64,000 bases of DNA from Leclercia pneumoniae (GCF_017348915.1 NZ_CP071383.1:3658001-3722000); one strand, 5' to 3'. Counted from the first letter of the stretch, positions 29,245 through 37,409 are shown. The notes: a model not told the origin generated them from the sequence alone. Numbers and translations are program-made.

Positions 29245-29561
29245 TAAATTATAAATGACTACAAAATGGCGACAGCTTTTCTGGTTGTGCCATTAACAAC
29301 CCCTCCGGGGCAGATACTCTCTCTTCGATCTCAATTCAGCGGCAGTAGCCTGAGAGGCAGTAATGCCTGTTACCTCATATGCACCGGTCTCGTGTACATA
29401 GTCGATCCCCCCGCAAGCACAGGCTATGTAAAACGCATCAGCGCTTAAAGACGGTTCCGGTTTTGCTTCTGATGGCTTCATCCTATTGATTATCTTGTGT
29501 ACAGCACACAATAACCACAATAAAATTGCGCATTACTTAACGCAAATGGAGATTGTGGATT
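29245..29561. other. A+T-rich gap before hcp; one weak minus-strand frame
   Basis: About 317 bases with no recognisable gene. A minus-strand frame from the ATG complementary to 29479-29481 down to 29293 would encode 62 residues containing FYIACACGGIDYVHETGAYEVTG. I do not recognise it, its ribosome-binding site is poorly placed, and it could be a relic. The imperfect dyad TTGTGTACAGCACACAA at 29494-29510 lies about 50 bases before hcp and may be part of its promoter. Confidence 0.35.
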
Positions 29562-30044
29562 ATGGCTATTCCAGCTTACTTATGGATAAAAGATGATGGT
29601 GGCGCGGACATTAAGGGCTCTGTTGATGTTCAGCATCGCGAAGGTAGTATTGAGATTCACAGTTTCGCGCACGGACTACATCTACCCACGGACAACATGA
29701 CGGGTAAAATTACAGGAACCCGCGTTCATAGCCCTCTTAGTTTCGAGAAAGAATTCGACTCTTCCAGCCCCTACTTATACAAAGCCGTGGCAAAGGGGCA
29801 AACCCTTCAGAGTACCGAATTTAAGTGGTATCACATCAATGACGCAGGGCAGGAAGTTGAATACTTCAACATGTTGCTGGAAGGCGTGAAGGTCGTATCG
29901 GTCTGCCCTCTGATGCATAACTGCAAAAATGCCGGTACCGAAAAGCATAATCATCTTGAAGCCATGTCGCTGCGCTATGAGAAAATTACATGGAAGCACT
30001 GCGACGGGAATATCATGTTCCCTGACGCGTGGAATGAACGATGA
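29562..30044 (+). CDS. hcp: Hcp-family type VI secretion tube protein (orphan)
   Basis: A 160-residue protein starting MAIPAYLWIKDDGGADIKGSVDVQHREGSIEI, with the HSF.HGL, TGKITGTRVHSPLSFEKEFDSSSPYLYKAVAKGQ and ITWKHCDGNIMFPDAW segments that define the Hcp1 family. Hcp hexamers stack into the T6SS inner tube and carry small effectors in their lumen. The frame is open from a GTG at 29553; ATG 29562 with TGGAG 10 bases upstream gives the family start. No T6SS structural gene is in the window, so this is an orphan hcp. Its stop overlaps the next start (ATGA at 30041-30044), tying it to the effector gene. The segment is visibly A+T-richer than the backbone. Confidence 0.88.
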   Translation: MAIPAYLWIKDDGGADIKGSVDVQHREGSIEIHSFAHGLHLPTDNMTGKITGTRVHSPLSFEKEFDSSSPYLYKAVAKGQTLQSTEFKWYHINDAGQEVEYFNMLLEGVKVVSVCPLMHNCKNAGTEKHNHLEAMSLRYEKITWKHCDGNIMFPDAWNER

Positions 30045-30520
30045 TCCATTGCACCTTTCGGCTAAACGGGAATGCGTTATCAAACCTCAGTTGTCCGGGG
30101 ATAGGTTTCTTCCCCGCCTATTCAGGATATGAAGGGGGACACAGGAACAATCCGGACTCAGTAAATATACCGAACGAGGGTCCTTTGCCTCCTGGAAAAT
30201 ATTACATTGTCAGCCGCCCCACAGGAGGACTCAGAACAATGGTACAGGACTGGGCCGCAACGAAGTATTCCGGTTCAGACCGTTCCGTCTGGTTCGCGCT
30301 GTATCGCGATGACGGAAACATTGATGACTGGACTTTTACTGATCGCGTCGAGCGAGGACATTTCAGGTTACATCCTGCGGGGTACATGGGAATTAGCGAA
30401 GGTTGTATCACTCTACCCAGCCCCTCACATTTCGCAGTTTTAAGAGAAGCTTTATTAAGAACGCCTACGATGCAGGTCACGGCGACTTTGACAGCTTACG
30501 GAACGGTGCAGGTTTATTGA
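30041..30520 (+). CDS. Tlde1-type (DUF2778) L,D-transpeptidase-like T6SS effector
   Basis: A 159-residue protein. The middle segment SGYEGGHRNNPDSVNIPNEGPLPPGKYYIV and the C-terminal FRLHPAGYMGISEGCITLPS match the DUF2778 / Tlde1 pattern. His111 and Cys122 in the H...S-x-G-C motif are the expected catalytic pair. Tlde1 effectors are known to cut or exchange peptidoglycan tetrapeptides in the periplasm of target cells. There is no signal peptide, as expected for cargo carried in an Hcp tube. It is translationally coupled to hcp upstream (4-base overlap) and to the putative immunity gene downstream (1-base overlap). I am fairly sure of the family; activity is inferred. Confidence 0.8.
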   Translation: MIHCTFRLNGNALSNLSCPGIGFFPAYSGYEGGHRNNPDSVNIPNEGPLPPGKYYIVSRPTGGLRTMVQDWAATKYSGSDRSVWFALYRDDGNIDDWTFTDRVERGHFRLHPAGYMGISEGCITLPSPSHFAVLREALLRTPTMQVTATLTAYGTVQVY

Positions 30521-30768
30521 TGAGAGCGATCCACATTGCCCTTTTGTGGGCTGCATCATTCGTGGTGTATGCAGTTATTTTGATCCTGATGTATGCATTC
30601 ATCCCTCAGGGCAAACTATTCGCATTTTATAGTGATTTAACAGGCCCCGTCTCCGGTATCGAATGGGACAACCTAATCAGCAATTTCTTCATATTGGGCA
30701 GCGCTGCAATCACTTTTCTGCTTGTATGGGCTGCCGCATGTATTGCTTTGAAAAATCGGAATGAGTGA
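30520..30768 (+). CDS. Small two-helix membrane protein, probable immunity protein of the Tlde1-type effector
   Basis: An 82-residue protein starting MRAIHIALLWAASFVV. Two hydrophobic segments are visible (about residues 3-27 and 52-73), separated by about 24 residues with a charged or polar stretch (KLFAFYSDLTGPVSGIEWDN). If both helices span, the loop between them would be periplasmic, where a peptidoglycan-targeting effector would have to be neutralised. Its ATG overlaps the effector stop codon (TGATG), the usual effector-immunity arrangement. No sequence family is recognised with confidence, so the immunity role rests on position, size and membrane location. A terminator follows immediately. 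Confidence 0.65.
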   Translation: MRAIHIALLWAASFVVYAVILILMYAFIPQGKLFAFYSDLTGPVSGIEWDNLISNFFILGSAAITFLLVWAAACIALKNRNE

Positions 30769-30776
30769 CTCCAGCT

Positions 30777-30805
30777 AACCCGGTTAGTTTGACCGGGTTC
30801 TTTTC
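30777..30805 (+). terminator. Terminator closing the hcp-effector-immunity unit
   Basis: AACCCGG and CCGGGTT form a 7-bp stem around a 9-base loop followed by CTTTTCC. It ends the three-gene unit nine bases after the last stop codon. Confidence 0.85.
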
Positions 30806-31239
30806 CTCAACAATGTGAGAACATTCAGTGATTAATAAAACGAAGGTTGGCGAAAACAGATAGCGCCATAGCAGACAGCTGCGCGATCTCACTATCGTGA
30901 GATAAATATAAAGCAGACAGGGAATAGTGGTCATATTGATGCCTCTGCTGAGTTTGACAAGCCACAACCTAAGTTGCTAAGCACAGCGGTAAGAACCGGA
31001 ACTCAATGGCAACTGCCCAACCTTTCTGCTGCGCTGCCAAAAGCAAAAAAAGCGCCACGGCTCCCTTCTGCGAGCCCTCTTCCGTAATGAATGTAACGGA
31101 TTCATCACTCAGGCGAAAAAACCGTTAAAACTAAAGAAATCCGTCATCGCGCCGATCATCATCCGTGTGTATTATTTCCTGTAGCTCTTACCACAACTAC
31201 CCTTAACTCAAATACTTAAGCGCCAAAGCGAAAGGCATC
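30806..31239. other. Gap of 434 bases at the right edge of the island; no clear gene
   Basis: A+T-rich sequence without a supported gene. It contains a perfect 7-bp dyad, ATCTCAC-TATC-GTGAGAT (30886-30903). A minus-strand frame of up to 74 codons, starting from the ATG complementary to 30932-30934 with AGAGG ahead of it, has a hydrophobic N-terminal part but runs into the 3' end of the membrane-protein gene; I do not recognise it. The last 50 bases before 31240 should hold the promoter of the J-domain gene. Confidence 0.4.
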
Positions 31240-32409
31240 ATGAGCACTCCGATAAAACGGCTAGAAATCATCAAAAATGCCATTGAACTGGAAGACGACG
31301 ACATCATCCTGAGCCAGCTCGCCAGGCTGAAAAGTGAAGCGTTTGACGATGAGCTACAGGCAATCGTCGTGGCGCTTGAGCAGAAAAATTATACCGCCGC
31401 GATGGCCGCTATCACCGCCTGGCTGCAGAGCCAGCGCGCCGTCACCCCGTGGCGCGATCCCCAACTGGCGGCCAGTAAACTGGAATTGAAAGCGCTGGAA
31501 GAGCGCCTGCGCGATCTGATTGACCGTCGTAACGCCCGCGTCCAGCAGCTGGATGAGTTTAACGACAGCTATTTCTCTCGCCTCGGCCCCCTGATGACCC
31601 AGATCCTCGCCCTGCGTAAAACTCTGGCGGAGCTGAATCTGCGCCGTCAGCAGGCGGAGGCGCGTCGGCGTGAAGAGGATTATCGCCGCTGTCAGCACTA
31701 TATGGCTCAGGCGGTGGAAGTGCTGGCCACCCTGACCCAGCGCTGGCGCGACCTGCCGGCAGACTCGCTGCAGGCCGCCGAGGCGCGTAAACAGCTGCAG
31801 CAGCAGAGTAACCTGATTGCCAATCTGCTGACCGAAGCGCAGGAGCTGGAGATCGGTTTAACCCGCGAAGAGGAGCCTGCCCGTCAGGCACGGGATGAGG
31901 CCAACGACGAGTATGAAAAATACCGCGAACAGCATCACGAAGCCGAAGTGCGGCTGCGTAAGGGTAAGGACTTATCAGAAGAGGATAAGAACGAGTTAAA
32001 ACGCCTCTGGCGTCAGGCCAGTAAGCTCTGCCATCCGGATCTGGTGGCGGACGACCTGAAAGAAGAGGCGAATGCCATGATGGTGCAGCTCAATCAGGCT
32101 AAACAGCGGGGTGACGTGAAAGCCATCCGTTCGCTGGTGGCGCGCCTGCAGCAGGGCTTTGAGCCACTGATGGCCAGCGACAGACTGAACGATCTAGAAC
32201 GTATCCGCAAAAAGATGAACCAGGTGCGCGAGCAAATCGACACGCTGGTGAACGAGCTGGCAGAGCTGGAAAAAGAGGAGTCCTGGCTGCTGGTCTCTTC
32301 CCTGAGCAATATGGAGGCCTACTTCGCCCAGCAGGAGAAAGCGCTGAACGACGTCCGCGCCTCGCTCGAACATCAGGTGAACGAAGCGCAGTTGGATTCA
32401 GCGGCCTGA
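31240..32409 (+). CDS. Coiled-coil protein with an internal J-domain-like segment
   Basis: A 389-residue soluble protein of unknown function. Residues about 80-235 are dominated by charged heptad-like coiled coil (EERLRDLIDRRNARVQQLDE, RRQQAEARRREEDYRR). Residues 246-300 resemble the second half of a DnaJ domain: a helix LKRLWRQASKLC, the HPD tripeptide at 265-267, then a helix EEANAMMVQLNQAKQRGD. A second coiled coil covers about 315-380. The HPD loop is the part of J-proteins that stimulates Hsp70, so a specialised DnaK co-chaperone is plausible but unproven. It is absent at this spot in E. coli K-12, and its G+C content matches the backbone rather than the hcp island. It is convergent with nfeF, with no gap between the stop codons. 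Confidence 0.72.
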   Translation: MSTPIKRLEIIKNAIELEDDDIILSQLARLKSEAFDDELQAIVVALEQKNYTAAMAAITAWLQSQRAVTPWRDPQLAASKLELKALEERLRDLIDRRNARVQQLDEFNDSYFSRLGPLMTQILALRKTLAELNLRRQQAEARRREEDYRRCQHYMAQAVEVLATLTQRWRDLPADSLQAAEARKQLQQQSNLIANLLTEAQELEIGLTREEEPARQARDEANDEYEKYREQHHEAEVRLRKGKDLSEEDKNELKRLWRQASKLCHPDLVADDLKEEANAMMVQLNQAKQRGDVKAIRSLVARLQQGFEPLMASDRLNDLERIRKKMNQVREQIDTLVNELAELEKEESWLLVSSLSNMEAYFAQQEKALNDVRASLEHQVNEAQLDSAA

Positions 32410-33174
32410 CTATTTTGCGTGCCAGTATGCGCTGGCACGCACCAGCTGTTGATCAAAGGCATCCGTTTCAAACTGGCGGCTCAGGTTTTTCACCATCTTC
32501 CCTTCCCCGGTCAGCCAGATAAAGTAATCCGCCGCGGGCACGCTTAAGGTCGCCAGCGTGTCGGCAACCGCCTGCTCGTTATGCCCCACTACCCAGTGAA
32601 TGTTAAACGCACTCAGGTGTGCCAGATACTCTTTATATGCTTCGTCACCCACCGTCACTACCGCGTGGATCTCCGGGCGTACCGGCAGCGCCGCAATGGC
32701 TTCAAGACGACGACGAAGGGCCGGCATGCCCGATTCATCGCACACGTACAGCTGCCAGGCATAATCTTCCGGCACAACCAACGAACCGCGCGGGCCGCCG
32801 ATGGTCAGCTTATCGCCCACTTTGGCCTGCGCCGCCCAGTCGCTGGCGAGACCGCGTTCGTGAATGAAGAAATCGAGCGCCAGTTCATGGCGCGCCGCAT
32901 CGTACAGGGGGGTGTAATCGCGCGCCTGCGGGCGCACGCCCTCGCCCCAGTCGATTCCCTCTTCCGTGACGACCGGCGGCACAAAGGTCGTCCCCGGCTC
33001 AGGGAAAAAGACTTTGGTATGGTCGTCAAAACCGCGTGAGCTAAAGCCTTCCAGCGCCTCGCCGCCTAAAACAATGCGCTGAAATCCGCCGCTGATGCGC
33101 TCCACGCGCAGCACATCCAGTTCGCGAAAACGCAGCGCATTGCGCACGCGTTGTGGGTATCTGGTCGATGTCAT
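32410..33174 (-). CDS. nfeF: NfeF (YqjH), NADPH-dependent ferric-chelate reductase
   Basis: A 254-residue flavoprotein of the siderophore-interacting protein family, which reduces ferric siderophore complexes in the cytosol. It has an N-terminal FAD-binding beta-barrel (RYPQRVRNALRFRELDVLRVERISGGFQRIVLGGE; GFDDHTKVFFPEPG) and a C-terminal NADPH-binding part (YVCDESGMPALRRRLEAI). Length matches E. coli YqjH. It is divergent from nfeR; the region between them holds a Fur-like box and NfeR-type sites, so iron (Fur) and nickel (NfeR) control are expected as in E. coli. Confidence 0.94.
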   Translation of the reverse strand: MTSTRYPQRVRNALRFRELDVLRVERISGGFQRIVLGGEALEGFSSRGFDDHTKVFFPEPGTTFVPPVVTEEGIDWGEGVRPQARDYTPLYDAARHELALDFFIHERGLASDWAAQAKVGDKLTIGGPRGSLVVPEDYAWQLYVCDESGMPALRRRLEAIAALPVRPEIHAVVTVGDEAYKEYLAHLSAFNIHWVVGHNEQAVADTLATLSVPAADYFIWLTGEGKMVKNLSRQFETDAFDQQLVRASAYWHAK

Positions 33175-33198
33175 TTTTCTGCCTTCGTGATGATTTAC

Positions 33199-33214
33199 GA
33201 TATATCTAAATTAA
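33199..33214. promoter_or_regulatory. NfeR-type operator near nfeF
   Basis: GATATATCTAAATTAA lies 25 bases upstream of the nfeF start. Its core GATATATCTAA(A)TT is repeated in inverse orientation at 33366-33389 beside nfeR, so both probably bind the PadR-type repressor NfeR. Confidence 0.65.
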
Positions 33215-33222
33215 TTTTAAAT

Positions 33223-33241
33223 GATAATGATTGCTAATAAC
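33223..33241. promoter_or_regulatory. Fur-like box in the nfeF promoter
   Basis: On the minus strand the 19-base stretch ends AATCATTATC and matches the Fur consensus at 14 of 19 positions by eye. nfeF (yqjH) is Fur-repressed in E. coli, which fits. Confidence 0.6.
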
Positions 33242-33365
33242 CAGGATTGCAAGTTTTTTTTGATAGCCTTTTACTTCTCCCTGCCACGAATCCATAGCCA
33301 TAAAATAAATCTTTTTAATCATTTAGTTAGAAACAAATTGGCGTAAACATTTGCAAACCAGAACA

Positions 33366-33389
33366 ATTTAGATATAAATTAGATATATC
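33366..33389. promoter_or_regulatory. NfeR-type operator at the nfeR promoter
   Basis: Two copies of the TTAGATATA core occur within 24 bases (AATTTAGATATA and AATTAGATATATC) just before the AAGGAG ribosome-binding site of nfeR. Both are inverse to the copy beside nfeF. The placement suggests autorepression. Confidence 0.65.
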
Positions 33390-33408
33390 AAAATAAGGAG
33401 CCAACTCT

Positions 33409-33930
33409 ATGCGACACGCACATCCTGATCGCGACCACGATCATCACCCCCACGGCGGCGGACGTCGACAGCGATTCTTCGGACACGGCGAGTTACGGCT
33501 GGTCATCCTCGACATTTTGACCCGCAATGCCAGCCATGGTTATGAGTTGATTAAAGCGATCGAGAGCCTGACCCAGGGCAATTACACTCCAAGCCCGGGC
33601 GTGATCTATCCGACGCTGGATTTCTTGCAGGATCAGCAATTTATTACCATTACGGAAGAAGAGAACGGCCGCAAAAAGCTGGCCATCACCGTGGCCGGGC
33701 AGCTGTGGCTGGATGAAAATCTGGAACAGCTGGAGCAGATTCAGACGCGTATCAAAGCGCGCTGTGTGGGTGCCCAGTTACGTAAAAACCCGCAGATGAA
33801 GCGGGCTCTGGATAATTTTAAAGCGGTGCTGGATTTACGTGTTAACCAGGCCCCGCTCAGCGACGCGCAGCTTAAGCAGATTATCGGCGTGATCGACCGC
33901 GCGGCGCTGGAGATCTCCCAGCTGGATTAA
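33409..33930 (+). CDS. nfeR: NfeR (YqjI), nickel-responsive PadR-family repressor
   Basis: A 173-residue regulator. The N-terminal 25 residues are histidine-rich ([21 protein letters not shown]), the nickel- or iron-binding extension known in E. coli YqjI. The PadR winged helix follows ([49 protein letters not shown], about 30-80), then a C-terminal dimerisation helix bundle. It represses nfeF and itself; nickel relieves repression. AAGGAG precedes ATG 33409. Its last four bases overlap the 3' end of the convergent chemoreceptor gene. Confidence 0.94.
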   Translation: MRHAHPDRDHDHHPHGGGRRQRFFGHGELRLVILDILTRNASHGYELIKAIESLTQGNYTPSPGVIYPTLDFLQDQQFITITEEENGRKKLAITVAGQLWLDENLEQLEQIQTRIKARCVGAQLRKNPQMKRALDNFKAVLDLRVNQAPLSDAQLKQIIGVIDRAALEISQLD

Positions 33931-35486
33931 GTCACGGCTTCATCACGCAGACGGAAGATTTTCACCATCTCTTTCAGGTGTCGGGCCTGATCGTTCAGTG
34001 CCGATGCCGCCGCAACGGACTCCTCTACCAGCGCAGAGTTCTGCTGGGTAGTGGAGTCAATCAGGCCGATGGCGCTGTTGATCTGGGAAATGCCTTCCGT
34101 CTGTTCGCGGCTCGCCTGGCCAATCTCGCGCAGAATGGCATCCATCTCTTCCACGTTCCCCACCATGCCGTTAATCAGCGCGCTGGCTTTCTCAACCAGT
34201 TCCATGCCTTCCTGCGTCTGGCTGGTGGAACTCTCAATGAGCTGGCGGATCTCACGGGATGACGAGGCGCTTTTCTGCGCCAGCTGACGTACTTCTCCGG
34301 CCACCACCGCGAATCCGCGCCCGTGCTCGCCCGCGCGTGCCGCTTCTACGGCGGCATTCAGCGCCAGAATATTGGTCTGGAAGGCGATGGCATCGATCAG
34401 GTTGATAATGTCAGACATGCGGTTAGAGGTGTCGTTAATCAGACGCATTTTTTGCGTCACCTGCTTCATCATTTCACCGTTATTTTTCACCACCAATGCC
34501 GCATCGGCAGAGAGGTGAGTGGCGTCGCCGGTGTGGGCTGCTGTGTTCTTCACCGTCACGGTGATCTGCTCCATCGACGCCGCCGTCTGCTCGACGGAAC
34601 TGGCCTGCTCTTCAGTCCGGGCTGCCAGATCCTGGTTGCCTGCCACAATCTGCGCCGCCGCGCTGGAGATGCTCTCGGAGCCGGACTGCACCTCCTGCAC
34701 AATCTCCTGCAGACGGGTTTTCATGGTCATCAGCGCGTTCAGCAGAACGCCGGTCTCGTCACGGGAGCGGCTGACCACCGTTCGGGTGAGATCGCCCTCG
34801 GCGATAGATTCCGCCAGCGAGACGGCCTGGCCCAGCGGATGGGTGATTGAGCGGGCGATAAACCAGCCGATCACCGACGCCGCCAGCACACTTCCCAGCG
34901 CCAGCAGGACCAGAATCATACGGTTCGATTTGAAGTCGCGCTCAACGTCGGCACCGCCCTTCTGCATCTCGCGGTTCTGCACCGCAATCAGCTCCTGCAC
35001 TTTCGCTTTATAAGCTTGCTGCAGCGTCAGGGTCGTGGTCATCATCTCGGCCACCGCCCCCGGACGGTCATTATTTTGTATGGCTTTCAGGATACGGAAG
35101 CGGGACTCAAGATATTGCTGGCGTATCTGGCTGAAGTCGGAGAGGATTTTTTGCGATTCTTCGTCGTTGAGCCTGTTGGTCAGGTCAGTAGAAATGCGCG
35201 TGATATTTTCACTTATCGCCTTCAGATGCTGCTCCGACGTGGCGGTGTAGGTGCCCTGGTCATCCAGCAACATGAGCTGCTGGGTACTGACAAATTCCTG
35301 GAACTGTTCGATTAACTGATTGGCTTTTACCGTGGTGGGATAATCCTCAGAAATGATGGTCTGCATACCGCTATTAGCCCGACTCAGGCTCAGTAAGGAG
35401 AGACCGGAGCTCACTATCATGAGTAAAATAATGAACCCAAACGCCAGAAATAATTTCGTGCCGATCCTTACGTTATTTAAAGACAT
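33927..35486 (-). CDS. Methyl-accepting chemotaxis protein with a four-helix-bundle sensor
   Basis: A 519-residue transmembrane chemoreceptor. TM1 is at about residues 10-33. The periplasmic four-helix-bundle ligand domain covers about 34-190, TM2 about 190-213 ([22 protein letters not shown]), HAMP about 214-268, and a coiled-coil signalling domain reaches the C-terminus. The kinase-control tip is intact ([39 protein letters not shown]). The C-terminus lacks the NWETF pentapeptide that tethers CheR/CheB, so it is a low-abundance-type receptor depending on others for methylation. The ligand is unknown. E. coli has no receptor gene between nfeR and aer. A strong sigma-28 promoter lies upstream. 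Confidence 0.92.
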   Translation of the reverse strand: MSLNNVRIGTKLFLAFGFIILLMIVSSGLSLLSLSRANSGMQTIISEDYPTTVKANQLIEQFQEFVSTQQLMLLDDQGTYTATSEQHLKAISENITRISTDLTNRLNDEESQKILSDFSQIRQQYLESRFRILKAIQNNDRPGAVAEMMTTTLTLQQAYKAKVQELIAVQNREMQKGGADVERDFKSNRMILVLLALGSVLAASVIGWFIARSITHPLGQAVSLAESIAEGDLTRTVVSRSRDETGVLLNALMTMKTRLQEIVQEVQSGSESISSAAAQIVAGNQDLAARTEEQASSVEQTAASMEQITVTVKNTAAHTGDATHLSADAALVVKNNGEMMKQVTQKMRLINDTSNRMSDIINLIDAIAFQTNILALNAAVEAARAGEHGRGFAVVAGEVRQLAQKSASSSREIRQLIESSTSQTQEGMELVEKASALINGMVGNVEEMDAILREIGQASREQTEGISQINSAIGLIDSTTQQNSALVEESVAAASALNDQARHLKEMVKIFRLRDEAVT

Positions 35487-35525
35487 ATTAACTCCGTCGA
35501 TGTGATTATTTCTTTGACGAGGGGG

Positions 35526-35552
35526 TTATCGGTCGGTTTTTAGCTAACTTTA
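35526..35552 (-). promoter_or_regulatory. Sigma-28 (FliA) promoter of the chemoreceptor gene
   Basis: On the minus strand TAAAGTTA-N11-ACCGATAA differs from the consensus TAAAGTTT-N11-GCCGATAA at two positions only. It starts about 40 bases upstream of the start codon and places the gene in the flagellar regulon. Confidence 0.85.
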
Positions 35553-35755
35553 TGACTTTGATCGCTTTTTTCTTACAAACCACTATCAAAGAATAGGTAT
35601 CACCTATTAAATGTGGGTAATCGATCGTTTTAGCGCCTGTATTTAAGTGAATTGACTTCTGCGCAAGAATAAGCGCGCATTATTTCTGGTTATTATTTCA
35701 GCGGGAACTTTAATTATTTAATATAAAATTAACATTCCCTGCGGCTTTACCGCGG

Positions 35756-35795
35756 AATAAAAAAAGCCGCTTACTTAAAATAAATAAGCGGCCTT
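35756..35795 (-). terminator. Terminator of aer
   Basis: On the minus strand CCGCTTA and TAAGCGG form a stem followed by TTTTTTTATT. The rest of the 325-base gap 35487-35811 is A+T-rich and holds only the sigma-28 promoter of the receptor gene and a small CTGCGG / CCGCGG hairpin near 35740. Confidence 0.85.
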
Positions 35796-35811
35796 TTCTT
35801 CTGCGGGACGT

Positions 35812-37332
35812 TTAGTGTAAAACGGTGACCGCATCCTCCAGGCGTTTCGCCCGGTGCTTCACCATGGCGGAGACATGCGCGCTCTCTTCCACCAGCGCGG
35901 CGTTTTTCTGGGTGATGCCATCCAGTTCTGCCACGGCACGGGTCAGCTCCGATAAACCGGTGGCCTGTTCCGAGGTCGAGTGGCTAATCTGGGCAATCAG
36001 GCGGGTGACGTTCTGAACCTGCTCAACGATATCATCCATGGTCTGGCCGGCGGCATGCACCTGCTCCGAACCGGACTGCACCTTACTGGAACTGGCATCA
36101 ATCAGCTTACGGATATCATTGGCCGCGCTGGCGCTGCGGCTCGCCAGATGGCGCACTTCGCCAGCCACCACCGCAAAACCTTTCCCCTGCTCACCCGCAC
36201 GGGCCGCCTCAACCGCAGCGTTCAGCGCCAGGATGTTGGTCTGGAAAGCAATGTCATTAATCAGTTTAGTGATTGAGCCGATACGCTGGGTACTGTCGGC
36301 GATCTCATCCATCGTCCTGACTACCGTCTGCATCGCGCTGCCCCCTTCGGTGGCCGCGCCGCTGGCCGCCATAGAGAGCTTATCGGCGGCGGCGGCCGTC
36401 TCTGAGTTGCTCTGCACCGATGCCGCCATCTGGTTCATGGTGGTCACCGTCTGCTGCACGTTGGCCACGGTCTGACGGGTGCGATCGTTCAGGTCTTCGT
36501 TGCCCTTCGCCAGTTGGTCACTTCCGTCGCGCACGCTCACCACCTGGCTTGATACGTCATTGATCAGCCAGCGGCACATCAACCCTAACTGCCCCACCGC
36601 ACGCAGGGTCAGCCCCAGTTCGTCGCTGCGGTTGAGGTGCTCTACGCTATTGCGCGCCCCGGTCGCCACGTTCAGCGCCTGGCGCGCAACGTTCTCGATC
36701 GGGCGTACAATCTGCTGCTCAAACAGCAGGGTGCCTGTCAGCATGATGAGGGCACAGGCCGCCAGCGGCGCCCAGCCTGCAGAGGTGGCCAGCAGCACCG
36801 CGGCAAGCACCACAAACAAACCGGCCATCACGCTACGCACCCGCCAGCGCAGCGGCAGAGTGGGCAGCTTGCCAGACCAGCCTTTACGCAACACCAGCCC
36901 TTTATGCAGACGTTTGTTACTGCGCCCTTCGTTCAGCGCTTTGTAGAGCGGCTCTACCGCGGCAATCTCTTCCGGCGTGGCCTTCGCGCGAATCGACATA
37001 TAACCCGTCACCTGCCCGTTACGCACCATCGGCACGGCGTTGGCGCGCACCCAGTAATGGTCGCCATTTTTGCGGCGGTTTTTCACAATGCCGCTCCACG
37101 GCTCGCCCTGCTTCAGCGTGTACCACATATCGGCAAACGCGGCTTTTGGCATATCCGGATGGCGTACCACATTGTGCGGCTGGCCCAGCAACTCATTCAG
37201 TTGGTAGCCGCTGACCTTCACGAAAGTATCGTTAGTGTGGGTCATGTAGCTGTTGAGATCAGTGGTGGACATCAGAGTGGTGTCATCGTCCAGAGGATAC
37301 GCATTCTGGGTGACATACGATTGAGAAGACAT
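35812..37332 (-). CDS. aer: Aer, FAD-PAS aerotaxis receptor
   Basis: A 506-residue energy-taxis transducer with the same length as E. coli Aer. The N-terminal PAS domain (about 20-110; YMTHTNDTFVKVSGYQLNELLGQPHNVVRHPDMPKAAFADMW) binds FAD and senses redox state. One hydrophobic hairpin (about 167-205) anchors it in the inner membrane without a periplasmic domain. HAMP and a signalling domain follow, with the tip [38 protein letters not shown]. There is no methylation-tether pentapeptide, as usual for Aer. A sigma-28 promoter lies upstream. It is divergent from patA, as in E. coli. Confidence 0.96.
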   Translation of the reverse strand: MSSQSYVTQNAYPLDDDTTLMSTTDLNSYMTHTNDTFVKVSGYQLNELLGQPHNVVRHPDMPKAAFADMWYTLKQGEPWSGIVKNRRKNGDHYWVRANAVPMVRNGQVTGYMSIRAKATPEEIAAVEPLYKALNEGRSNKRLHKGLVLRKGWSGKLPTLPLRWRVRSVMAGLFVVLAAVLLATSAGWAPLAACALIMLTGTLLFEQQIVRPIENVARQALNVATGARNSVEHLNRSDELGLTLRAVGQLGLMCRWLINDVSSQVVSVRDGSDQLAKGNEDLNDRTRQTVANVQQTVTTMNQMAASVQSNSETAAAADKLSMAASGAATEGGSAMQTVVRTMDEIADSTQRIGSITKLINDIAFQTNILALNAAVEAARAGEQGKGFAVVAGEVRHLASRSASAANDIRKLIDASSSKVQSGSEQVHAAGQTMDDIVEQVQNVTRLIAQISHSTSEQATGLSELTRAVAELDGITQKNAALVEESAHVSAMVKHRAKRLEDAVTVLH

Positions 37333-37382
37333 GTGAGCATCCCTTGCAGGTTATTTGAATGTTAATTTCGGGGGTTAATCTC

Positions 37383-37409
37383 TTTTCGGCGGTGGGGAAT
37401 TTATCTTTA
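37383..37409 (-). promoter_or_regulatory. Sigma-28 (FliA) promoter of aer
   Basis: On the minus strand TAAAGATA-N11-GCCGAAAA matches the FliA consensus in the TAAAG and GCCGA blocks with exact spacing. It ends 51 bases before the aer start. aer is FliA-dependent in E. coli. Confidence 0.8.

Noticed and set aside
29187-31239. tRNA-integrated genomic island with an attachment-site duplication
   Set aside because: I found no second copy of the tRNA 3' end (CCAGCAGGGGCCACCA) downstream and no integrase gene, so site-specific integration is not supported.
33927-33930. Four-base overlap of nfeR and the chemoreceptor gene as a sign of frameshift
   Set aside because: The genes are convergent and both reach their full family lengths; the overlap is only of the stop codons.
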